NCBI RefSeq assembly: GCF_014287585.1
Contig: NZ_JACOOJ010000041.1
Location: 1-48,380, forward strand
Length of the DNA: 48,380 bases
Reading direction: 5' to 3'
DNA from: Parabacteroides hominis
GTDB lineage: Bacteria > Bacteroidota > Bacteroidia > Bacteroidales > Tannerellaceae
Every line of letters begins with the position of its first letter. Position 1 is the first letter of the stretch. The position numbers and the translations under genes are program-made. This document shows positions 7,852-15,277 of this stretch, piece after piece. The notes under the pieces were generated by a model that saw only the letters and a list, made by a program, of their open reading frames with translations, searched no databases and was not told the DNA's origin.

Positions 7852-7984
7852 TATTGCCTCCTTTCGTTTTTTTGTCAACGTACAGAGGCCTTACTGTTTT
7901 ACCCCTGCGCGTTACGTGTTACTTACTGTTTCTGTTTCTCGCGGAATACTGTCGTCCATAATTTATCATTACTTTTTACGGCTG

Positions 7985-8014
7985 CAAAGATAGAAAAATC
8001 CGGCAATAGTCAAA
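7985..8014 (-). promoter_or_regulatory. Sigma-ABfr promoter for the CorA gene
   Basis: On the minus strand TTTG (8014-8011), 18 bases, then TATCTTTG (7992-7985) match the Bacteroidetes consensus. Transcription would start near 7978, giving a 5' leader of about 125 nt before the ATG at 7851. Confidence 0.6.
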
Positions 8015-8070
8015 TCTCTTGGAATAGATGTTTTGACTGTTTCATCCTCTTGTTATGTCGATATTATACG

Positions 8071-8128
8071 AAATTGCACTCTCATAGTGCAATTTTATAT
8101 ACCATTTTGCACTGTCAAAGTGCAAAAT
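8071..8128 (+). promoter_or_regulatory. Two TTGCACT-N5-AGTGCAA operators
   Basis: AAATTGCACT (8071-8080), CTCAT, AGTGCAATTT (8086-8095) and ATTTTGCACT (8104-8113), GTCAA, AGTGCAAAAT (8119-8128) are two perfect 10-bp palindromes with the same core and 5-base spacers. Their centres are 33 bp apart, about three helical turns. They lie directly upstream of a TATCTTTG -7 box, so a dimeric repressor is likely to bind both. No regulator gene is adjacent. Confidence 0.65.
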
Positions 8129-8131
8129 TAC

Positions 8132-8139
8132 TATCTTTG
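8132..8139 (+). promoter_or_regulatory. -7 box under operator control
   Basis: TATCTTTG fits TAnnTTTG and lies 4 bases after the second operator palindrome. A -33 TTTG-like stretch falls within that palindrome (8106-8109). The promoter points toward the decayed fragment at 8137-8217. Confidence 0.5.
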
Positions 8140-8217
8140 TCTGAGACAAGAAATAAACTTCAAGAGCATTTTAGTAAATTGTTGCAAGAGACTACAACCG
8201 GTTTTCATCGTTATATG
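8137..8217 (+). pseudogene. Remnant of an AAA ATPase (DUF4143-type) N-terminus
   Basis: A 27-codon open stretch translates as LSETRNKLQEHFSKLLQETT plus TGFHRYM. This resembles the start of Bacteroidetes AAA+ ATPases that carry a DUF4143 C-domain, where an LL-x-T-x-FHRY segment leads into the Walker A region. Here the match ends at HRYM and the frame runs into the antisense 3' end of the MATE gene; no Walker A follows. No ATG precedes it. It sits directly behind the paired operators and -7 box, as if promoter and first codons survived a deletion. The family resemblance is from memory and could be chance in so short a stretch. Confidence 0.4.
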
Positions 8218-8258
8218 ACTATCCTATCTGTTCTCCAGTTATGTCTGTTCCTTTTTTG

Positions 8259-9602
8259 TCAAGCCCGTAAGGCTGCATATTTGCGGTAGCGGTAATAAGC
8301 GATGCCGGCCAAGTCGGCCAGGAACCAACCGATAGGAATAGACCACCAAATACCGGTGACCCCGATAGAAGGAATGGAGGCCAGCCAGTAAGAAAGAACG
8401 ACACGTGTGCCTAAAGACAGAACAGTGAGCACGACGGACATTCCCGGCATACGGACGGCACGGTAATAACCGTAAAGGAGAAACAAGATACCGATACCTG
8501 AATAGAAAGCCCCTTCGATGCGTAGGTATTCTACTCCGATGCGAAGTATCTCGGTTTCATCCGGACGGACGAAAATAAGCATCAACGGCTTGGCAAAAAA
8601 GAAAACCAACAGCGAGATGACAAGGGAAAAGACGATCGTTATAAGAAATGCGCTGCGTACTCCCCGGCGTATGCGATCTCCTTTCCGCGCCCCGAAATTC
8701 TGGGCGACAAAAGTGGAAAAAGCATTCCCGAATTCCTGAACGGGCATATAGGCGAAAGAGTCGATCTTGACTGCCGCGGCGAATGCTGCCATGACAGCCG
8801 TGCCAAAACTATTTACCAACCCTTGCACCATCAATATGCCGAAGTTCATCACAGATTGTTGGATGCAAGTCAGTGTGGAGAAGGAAGTGATTTCTTTCAG
8901 GCTGGAACGGTCGAAGCGCATATCCTCCCGCTGCAACCGCAGTTCGGGACGTTTCTTGTAAGTATATAACAGAATGCCGGATGCTGCCGCTCCCTGTGCG
9001 ACGACCGTTGCGACCGCTGCTCCTTCGATACCCCGGTCCAGGACGAGGATAAGGAACAAATCAAGCCCGATATTCAAAACAACCGATACGGCCAGAAACC
9101 ATAGAGGTGTCACGGAATCGCCCACGGCGCGAAGCAATGCCGCATAAAAATTATACAGGAAAGTAAAGGCTATCCCCCAGAAAATGATCCATAGATAGCC
9201 GTGCATCAACGGATAAACATCACTGGGAACTTGCAACCATCGCAAAATCGGATCGAGCCAGAGGAACGCCGCCCCATTCAACAAGACGGTCACCGTGCCG
9301 ATCAACAGGAAAGAAACATAGACGCTACGTCGCAGGGCAGGCAAGTTGCCGGCTCCGTATTGCAGCGAGAAAACCGTACCGCTCCCCATCGACAACCCCA
9401 GCAGGATAGAGATAAGGAAAACCATCAGGGTATAGGCGGAACCGACCGCGGCCAACGCATTTGCACCGATACATTGTCCCACGATCAGCGTATCGGCTAT
9501 GTTATAGCATTGTTGCAAAAGCGACCCTGCCAGCATCGGCAATGTGAATTGTAGCAGGGTGGTGGTTATGCCTCCTTGTGTAAGGTCTCCTTTCCGTAAC
9601 AT
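8259..9602 (-). CDS. MATE family multidrug/Na+ antiporter
   Basis: 447 aa integral inner-membrane protein with about 12 predicted helices in two related halves, typical for MATE exporters (about 450 aa). Recognisable parts are the N-terminal LTQGGITTTLLQFTLPML segment, the QQCYNIADTLIVGQ motif with the family's conserved helix 1-2 residues, and the second-half counterpart QQSVMNFGILMVQGLVNSFG. It probably exports cationic drugs or metabolites using a sodium or proton gradient. It has its own -7 box at 9642-9649. Its 3' end faces the decayed ATPase fragment. Substrate is unknown. Confidence 0.9.
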   Translation of the reverse strand: MLRKGDLTQGGITTTLLQFTLPMLAGSLLQQCYNIADTLIVGQCIGANALAAVGSAYTLMVFLISILLGLSMGSGTVFSLQYGAGNLPALRRSVYVSFLLIGTVTVLLNGAAFLWLDPILRWLQVPSDVYPLMHGYLWIIFWGIAFTFLYNFYAALLRAVGDSVTPLWFLAVSVVLNIGLDLFLILVLDRGIEGAAVATVVAQGAAASGILLYTYKKRPELRLQREDMRFDRSSLKEITSFSTLTCIQQSVMNFGILMVQGLVNSFGTAVMAAFAAAVKIDSFAYMPVQEFGNAFSTFVAQNFGARKGDRIRRGVRSAFLITIVFSLVISLLVFFFAKPLMLIFVRPDETEILRIGVEYLRIEGAFYSGIGILFLLYGYYRAVRMPGMSVVLTVLSLGTRVVLSYWLASIPSIGVTGIWWSIPIGWFLADLAGIAYYRYRKYAALRA

Positions 9603-9641
9603 TATCAGCTCTTTTTATCCGTATAATTTTGTATGAATTTG

Positions 9642-9649
9642 CAAAAGTA
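9642..9649 (-). promoter_or_regulatory. -7 box for the MATE gene
   Basis: TACTTTTG on the minus strand matches TAnnTTTG, about 40 bases upstream of the MATE ATG. The -33 element is not clear. Confidence 0.45.
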
Positions 9650-9724
9650 CGAATTTAATCAGATAACTATTCCTTCGGGTATCCTGTTGTATATTTACCT
9701 TTTTTAAAAAGAGGTGATTAGCTT

Positions 9725-10663
9725 ATGGAAAAGAATGATTTTTATGAATTGATGCGGGAGCAGGAAAAGAAGAAGCGGGAGGCTGGTGCAGAGAGTACCG
9801 CTGACCTGTACCGGGCGGTGCGGAACCGCTTTTTACGTTTCTGCGGGAAGGAAACTTTTTCGTTTAAGGAATTAAGGCCCCTGCAAGTGACCGATTTTAT
9901 GTCTTCCCTGAGAAATGAAGGTTTGTGTGTGAATACGGTAAACAGTTATATTAGCTGTTTCCGGTCCATGTATAACAAGATTTGCCGGAAAGCCCGTTAT
10001 AAACCGAAGATACATCCGTTCGAAGGGATCCGGTTAAAGCGGGAAGAGACCGTGAAACGTGCCGTGACGGTGAAGGTGATGGAGATGATGGCCCGTCTGG
10101 ATTATAAAGACTGTCCGGAACAAGCCCAGGCGGCGGGGCTTGCCTTGTTTAGTTTTATGGCTTGCGGGATGCCTTTTGTTGATTTGGTACATCTGACGAA
10201 AGATAATATTCAGAAAGGAGGACGTATTTTGACTTATCATCGGCAGAAGACAGGGACACTGATACAGATTCAGATCAGCACCAGCATGAAGTATCTGATC
10301 GACCGCTATGCGGATACGCGCTCTCCTTATCTTTTTCCGCTGTTGTCGAAGGAAACCAATCATGAGCAGTATAAAGCATTGCTTGCCGAATACAACCGGC
10401 AGTTGAAAAAGATCGGCGAACGTTTGCGGTTGCCTGTTCCGCTGACGAGCTACGTTTTCCGGCATACCTGGGCTTCGGAAGCCTACCGCCAACATGTAGC
10501 CGTGAATGTAATCAGCCAGGCATTGGGGCATACTTCCGAGAAAATGACTCATCATTATCTGGCAAGACTTGACCCGCGTGAGATCGGAAATGCGAATGAA
10601 TTAGTAATAAATAAAGTGGAGAAATTGATAAGAAAGGAAAAGATACCCTTATTTATGATATAA
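9725..10663 (+). CDS. Tyrosine-type site-specific recombinase
   Basis: 312 aa. Residues about 20-95 form the SAM-like core-binding domain and about 110-300 the catalytic domain. Visible catalytic parts are Lys175 in YHRQKTG, Arg246 in SYVFRHTWAS, His269 in ALGHT and the nucleophile Tyr278 in HHYLARLD. The position of the first catalytic arginine is not arginine: the segment reads ACGMPFVD (146-153), where related Bacteroidetes enzymes usually have ARGMSFVD. Such enzymes (IntDOT-like, or phase-variation invertases) move elements or flip promoters. No phage, conjugation or cargo genes are adjacent. The next genes are a truncated HU-like fragment and two giant surface proteins, which fits a DNA-inversion role as well as a relic of a lost element. 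Confidence 0.85.
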   Translation: MEKNDFYELMREQEKKKREAGAESTADLYRAVRNRFLRFCGKETFSFKELRPLQVTDFMSSLRNEGLCVNTVNSYISCFRSMYNKICRKARYKPKIHPFEGIRLKREETVKRAVTVKVMEMMARLDYKDCPEQAQAAGLALFSFMACGMPFVDLVHLTKDNIQKGGRILTYHRQKTGTLIQIQISTSMKYLIDRYADTRSPYLFPLLSKETNHEQYKALLAEYNRQLKKIGERLRLPVPLTSYVFRHTWASEAYRQHVAVNVISQALGHTSEKMTHHYLARLDPREIGNANELVINKVEKLIRKEKIPLFMI

Positions 10664-11102
10664 GGAGAATCGACTGCTTTTTGATTCTATTACAGTTCTT
10701 TATGGATTAGTAATTCTCCTTGAATCAACAAATACATGGCAAAGGTCACAATAAAAAGTATGAAAAGCAAGAGATTTCTTATAATTTAAAAAAATAATCA
10801 AAGCCCCTTGACAATAATTCAACCAATGTCAGCCTAATCGCCTGTTTAATAGTACACTTGTTTTTTACAGGCATAAGACGGATCGGGACTGCCTTGCTTT
10901 TAATAATCCTTAGATTAAGGATATGAAATAAAAATCCCCTAATCTTTAAAATATTACATCAAAGTCAGTACGATATACCCTGTTCTTTGAGATCCCTTTT
11001 CTCGGATAGAGACCTGAAAACACTCATTACACCTTATATCATAAATAAGGGTAAAACAGGTATTTCCCGCCTCACCAACGGGCAACTTAAATTTAGAACA
11101 TT
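10664..11102. other. 439-bp non-coding stretch behind the recombinase
   Basis: No credible gene was seen. It holds AAGGAGAAT (10662-10670) and ATTCTCCTT (10713-10721), a 9-bp inverted repeat around 42 bases that begins at the recombinase stop codon. A short hairpin ATCCTTA/TAAGGAT lies at 10906-10922. The rest is AT-rich with no clear TAnnTTTG box. It could contain recombination sites or a leader for the downstream surface genes. Confidence 0.5.
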
Positions 11103-11288
11103 ATGGCTACCGAAAAAACGATCTTATCTATCGACTTGTACGACAATGTCCTGACCGAAGCCCCCGGCGATTACACCGGAAAAGTAAATATCACCGGTAC
11201 GGTTCACATGATCCTCGGCCTTGCCGGCCAAAGGAAGATAAAAGCCATACTCAGTTGTAAAAGCGTCGTCGACGGGCATGCCCCCTAA
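11103..11288 (+). pseudogene. Truncated HU-like (DUF4469-associated) DNA-binding protein
   Basis: 61 codons. The first about 36 (segments ILSIDLYDNVLTEAPGDYTG and KVNITGTVHM) resemble the N-terminus of the HU-like domain found in Bacteroidetes DUF4469 proteins, which run to 200 or more residues. After that the similarity ends and the tail LAGQRKIKAILSC looks unrelated, then a stop. The full HU fold and the DUF4469 part are missing, so this is probably a broken gene or an internal deletion product. It lies between the recombinase and the first giant surface protein. The family call is from memory and is moderate. Confidence 0.5.
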
Positions 11289-11334
11289 CATGAGAGGGGC
11301 GGTGTACTCTCGTACGAGAGGGGTAACCTCATGT
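11288..11334. repeat. Nested palindrome upstream of the giant surface gene
   Basis: An outer inverted repeat ACATGAG (11288-11294) / CTCATGT (11328-11334) encloses a perfect 14-bp palindrome CTCTCGTACGAGAG (11307-11320) and a direct repeat GAGAGGGG (11292-11299 and 11317-11324). It could be a transcript structure, an operator or a recombination site for the nearby tyrosine recombinase. Confidence 0.55.
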
Positions 11335-11390
11335 AATAAATATTAAAGACATATTTCAATATTAATAACTTACTTTTAAATGAAAAGCTT

Positions 11391-14300
11391 ATGAAGCGAA
11401 AATTACACTTTTTGCTTGCCGTCGGTATAGGGCTGACGGCAAGTGTCGGTTGGCTGCATGCGCAATCAGAGGTTAATTCTCTGGCTGCATTAAAACAAGC
11501 CATTGAAGACGCTCAATCTGGCGCAACGATTACGTTAACCGGTGATATTACGGATGTAAACCACCCTGATGGAACTGCCGGAGGTTCGGCTATTACGATC
11601 AAAAAGGCCATAACATTGGATGGTATGGGACATTCCATTTCCGGAGCAGCCATGAATAACATTCTTGTTGTTGAAGGATGGCAGGAGGGCGCAGGGAAAG
11701 ACTCTGTCGTGACAATTAAAAACCTGACACTCTCCAATACGAGTCATAACGGACTGACAGTATATAAATTGTCACCGAAGCACAAGGTCGTGTTAGAGAA
11801 TGTAAAGCTGATTAACAATAAGACGGCCGGTTTGATTATCCAGTCTTCCAGGGTTGACGGAAAGAGTTTGATCGCTCACAGTAACGGTTGGGGAAGCGTC
11901 AACTTAGATGGCTCTGATGCCGTAGGCGATTCTCTTTCTTTGAAATTAGATGATAAGAGTGCTTTGGCCGGACCGGGGCAGATTTGGGCAGACCATGCGA
12001 ATAAGAAAAATTGGTTTACCGCTGTTGGTTGGGAAATCAATAAAACCATTGAGGGTAAGACATATTGGACGAACAAACTCTCTGACGAGGGCAAAACGTA
12101 TGCTGCCGATTTTGCAACAGAATTGCAAACGGTTCTGAATATGATCAATAAGCAAAATGCTCCGATTACTAAGATCGTGCTTAATAGAGATCTTTATTTA
12201 TCAGATATATCAAAAGCACAAAGCGATATTTCTTCATTTCAGGGTATTATTAACATACAAAAGCGAATCACTTTAGATGGGCAGGGACATGCGATTTCCG
12301 GTAAATTTCCTGTTTCTGATGAAAATTCTACCAAGTATTTTTATGCGATTAAATTGGATAAGGATGCCGAAGGTGCTACTATCCAGAATTTGACAATTGA
12401 AGATACAAATACTACAGCATTGGATATTGTTACAAATGCTGATAAACAAGATGCTGAAAATGATATTAATATCCTCAATGTCACTTTGAATAGAAACACA
12501 GGTGGAGGTCTGAATGTAAACTCTTCTCATGTTATAGCCGAGAACTTAAAAACATCTGGCAATGGAATTGCTGCAGTTCGTTTAACAATGGAAGCTAATT
12601 GGACAAATCCGGTTGATCCTTCGTTTACATTAAAGGGCGATTGCCAAATAGATGAAGCAATAAAGATTGCTTATAATGCAAAAGAAAATATGAACACCTA
12701 TGCAAAGCCACAAGCAGCAAAGACTATAAAAGAACGTGTTGCAATGGTAACCATTGAAACTTTAGACAAGGACAATTGGGGCATAACCTGGCAGGAAGCT
12801 AAATTCAGGGCTGCAGATAATCTTTATCCGGCCTTAACTTGGACGAATGATTTTGATACAAGTACTCTTCCCGGTAAGAAATTAGCCAAGATGACCAATG
12901 CAGCCGAACTGGATTCACTGTTTGCTTTCGGCGGTTCGACAGTTGACGGTATTGTCTGGACGGCAACGGATAAACAGACGCTTACGAAGGATATTACGTT
13001 GGATAAGTCGTTTGCGATTGTTGGTAGTGATAAAGCTAAGTGTATTGTAGAGGGACATTGGACAATTGCTCCGAGTGATACAACGGATATTGCCTTAACG
13101 AACCTGACTTTGACAGAGGCCAGCAGTGCAACAACTGCTATCATAACTCCGATGATTGATATCACAAAGCCTAAAATAAATTTGTCGTTGACAGACCTCG
13201 ATATTATTCCGGTCGCTCCGGGAACAACTGATAGAAGAGCTGCCATAGCTTTGGGTAAAGAAGTCACGACTTCGACTATCGAGTTACAAAAAACGAATAT
13301 TTCATTGACTAAAGATAGTCAGATCGGCTTGTTTAATGATGGTGGTTTTTGTAACTTCTCAATGACTGATTCTAAAATAGCATCCGATGAAAATGTTAAT
13401 TCATTGAGTGCCCTTAGATGTATTTTAACTCAAGGTGCTGAGAACTCGACTTATACTATTAGTAATTCCAGGTTATCTGTCGGAGATAATTTCCATTATG
13501 CAATATGGGTTAAATCTCCTAAGCAGCATTTCGTAATCAACGATTCTGATGTTTATGGGTGGGCTGCTTTTTATATGCAGGGAGCTTGGTATGGTGACAA
13601 AGGTGCTGATGAAATGACTTTGAAAGCAACTAATTCTTCTTTTACGGGCGTTGGAAAAGAAGGTAGTTCTAATGGCTTTGGTGTGATTGTTTTTGAGGCT
13701 ACGGAACGTTCTGTTGTTGAAATGGATAATTGTGTTGTCACAAGTAAGATTATAGACAATACGAAAAATTATGGATTTATACCCTCTATCGTGTTTCAGA
13801 TGGGTGGTGGAACGGGAGCCAGTGAAAATCGTCCTTCCAGAAAACCAAGTGCCGATTGCTCCGTTTCATTAAAAAATTGTACTCTTCAGAATCTGGCAGA
13901 AGCGACGACTCCTATTTTTGTCTCTTATGAAAATGTACTTGAAAAAGACGCTGACGGATATATCGATTATAACAGAAACAAAGTGTCGATAGATTCAAAC
14001 ACTAAATTCTTGAATGCAGACGGTTCAAAAAGTATCTTGATTCAGAATGGTGATACGCTTCGTAGTGCAAGTAAGACATTGCCAAATGCTTTAGTTTATT
14101 TAAATGATTCTGTAAAAAAAGTCGTTGCTTATCAAGGCGATGTTATTACAACCGAACTTACCACAACTAAAGCATTAGCTTCTTTAAATGCTACAAATGC
14201 AATGCCGACTGATTATGATGTTCCGGACAGTATTACTATTATTTGTAAAGACGCTTATCTTGTTACCAGCGAAAAAGCTGCTATCGCTTTTGCTGATAAA

Positions 14301-15257
14301 GTATCAGATAAAGCCGTTTTCTATCTGAAACAAGATGGCGCTTCTTTCTCTACTGTTTCTGTCGGTAATACATGCATAAAAGTTTCAACCGACGTAACAT
14401 GGAACGATGCTAACAACGCCAACCGTTCCGTTGAGATCGCCGCCGGTGCAACCCTGACCATCAATGTGGCTATGCCTTTGGATACAGTCTTTATGGCAGA
14501 AGGTGCACAGTTGCAAGCTAATGCGAATGTAACCGCCAAAGCCGTGCAATTGACTTACGGCGTTAAGAAGACTTGGAAAGCATTCGGATTCCCATTCACG
14601 ATTGGAAAGATCATAGGGGAAAACGGAAATACAGATGTCAAGACTGTTGTTTCGAGTGCAAATGAAGGTATCTGGACTGCCGGTATCGCAAATGAAGCTC
14701 CGACATTTACAGTAACAACAGAAGGTCAAAAACCTGCAACCGCTTGTATCATCGCCGCTCATAAAGATAGTACCCTTCTTGTAACTACAGGTGATGCATC
14801 TATCTCTCTCGCCTCAAAAGCAGAGCCGAATGCACCGGATCCAACAAAGTCAGGTAATGTTAAATTCCAAATCGTTTCCAACCCCAACACGTACGACATG
14901 ACGCTGACACAGACTGCTTATGTACTGAGTGCAGACGGTAAGACGTTCGAACGCGAAATTAATCCGACGATTAAAGCATTCCAGAGCTTCGTATTGGCAG
15001 ATGAGGGAACAACAAGTACATTACGTTCGCTGCGCGTTGAAGGTACACCTACCGGAAACGAGATCGTACCGACCGACGGCTACTTTGTGCAGACCGGAAA
15101 TGGTACAATCACAATCCATACAGCCGAACCGGTACAGGTGATAGTTGTCGATATGCTGGGACGTGTATATTACAATGCCCGTGTAAACGACGGCGCCCAG
15201 ATCGCTGTTCCTGCAGGTATCTACGCTGTAAACAGACAGAAAGTAATAGTTAAGTAA
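11391..15257 (+). CDS. Giant secreted beta-helix protein with a DUF6383/T9SS-like C-terminus
   Basis: 1288 aa. The signal peptide is residues 1-25, cut near LHAQ. Three stretches read as right-handed parallel beta-helix: about 40-150 (ITLDGMGHSISG, VVTIKNLTLSNTS), about 290-390 (RITLDGQGHAISG, IQNLTIEDTNTTALDI) and about 540-830. These folds usually bind or cut polysaccharide or act as adhesins; no lyase active site was recognised. The last about 60 residues (VQVIVVDMLGRVYYNA, then VPAGIYAV) match the sorting-domain pattern shared with the next gene and suggest export by type IX secretion or surface attachment. The gene is AT-richer than core genes and lies 20 bases before its partner. The ligand is unknown. 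Confidence 0.75.
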   Translation: MKRKLHFLLAVGIGLTASVGWLHAQSEVNSLAALKQAIEDAQSGATITLTGDITDVNHPDGTAGGSAITIKKAITLDGMGHSISGAAMNNILVVEGWQEGAGKDSVVTIKNLTLSNTSHNGLTVYKLSPKHKVVLENVKLINNKTAGLIIQSSRVDGKSLIAHSNGWGSVNLDGSDAVGDSLSLKLDDKSALAGPGQIWADHANKKNWFTAVGWEINKTIEGKTYWTNKLSDEGKTYAADFATELQTVLNMINKQNAPITKIVLNRDLYLSDISKAQSDISSFQGIINIQKRITLDGQGHAISGKFPVSDENSTKYFYAIKLDKDAEGATIQNLTIEDTNTTALDIVTNADKQDAENDINILNVTLNRNTGGGLNVNSSHVIAENLKTSGNGIAAVRLTMEANWTNPVDPSFTLKGDCQIDEAIKIAYNAKENMNTYAKPQAAKTIKERVAMVTIETLDKDNWGITWQEAKFRAADNLYPALTWTNDFDTSTLPGKKLAKMTNAAELDSLFAFGGSTVDGIVWTATDKQTLTKDITLDKSFAIVGSDKAKCIVEGHWTIAPSDTTDIALTNLTLTEASSATTAIITPMIDITKPKINLSLTDLDIIPVAPGTTDRRAAIALGKEVTTSTIELQKTNISLTKDSQIGLFNDGGFCNFSMTDSKIASDENVNSLSALRCILTQGAENSTYTISNSRLSVGDNFHYAIWVKSPKQHFVINDSDVYGWAAFYMQGAWYGDKGADEMTLKATNSSFTGVGKEGSSNGFGVIVFEATERSVVEMDNCVVTSKIIDNTKNYGFIPSIVFQMGGGTGASENRPSRKPSADCSVSLKNCTLQNLAEATTPIFVSYENVLEKDADGYIDYNRNKVSIDSNTKFLNADGSKSILIQNGDTLRSASKTLPNALVYLNDSVKKVVAYQGDVITTELTTTKALASLNATNAMPTDYDVPDSITIICKDAYLVTSEKAAIAFADKVSDKAVFYLKQDGASFSTVSVGNTCIKVSTDVTWNDANNANRSVEIAAGATLTINVAMPLDTVFMAEGAQLQANANVTAKAVQLTYGVKKTWKAFGFPFTIGKIIGENGNTDVKTVVSSANEGIWTAGIANEAPTFTVTTEGQKPATACIIAAHKDSTLLVTTGDASISLASKAEPNAPDPTKSGNVKFQIVSNPNTYDMTLTQTAYVLSADGKTFEREINPTIKAFQSFVLADEGTTSTLRSLRVEGTPTGNEIVPTDGYFVQTGNGTITIHTAEPVQVIVVDMLGRVYYNARVNDGAQIAVPAGIYAVNRQKVIVK

Positions 15258-15277
15258 CAATTAAAACGAAGACAAAT

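Noticed and set aside
8071..8128. The two palindromes as CRISPR repeats or IS ends
   Set aside because: Only two units with a 5-base spacer each and no target duplication; position over a promoter favours operators.
7735..8289. 184-codon plus-strand frame across the CorA/MATE gap
   Set aside because: Most of it is antisense to CorA or crosses its promoter; only the 8137-8217 part resembles a protein family.
10662..10721. 9-bp inverted repeat around 42 bases as an invertible promoter
   Set aside because: No -7/-33 promoter was found between the arms and the arms are short; kept only as a note to the surface-locus hypothesis.
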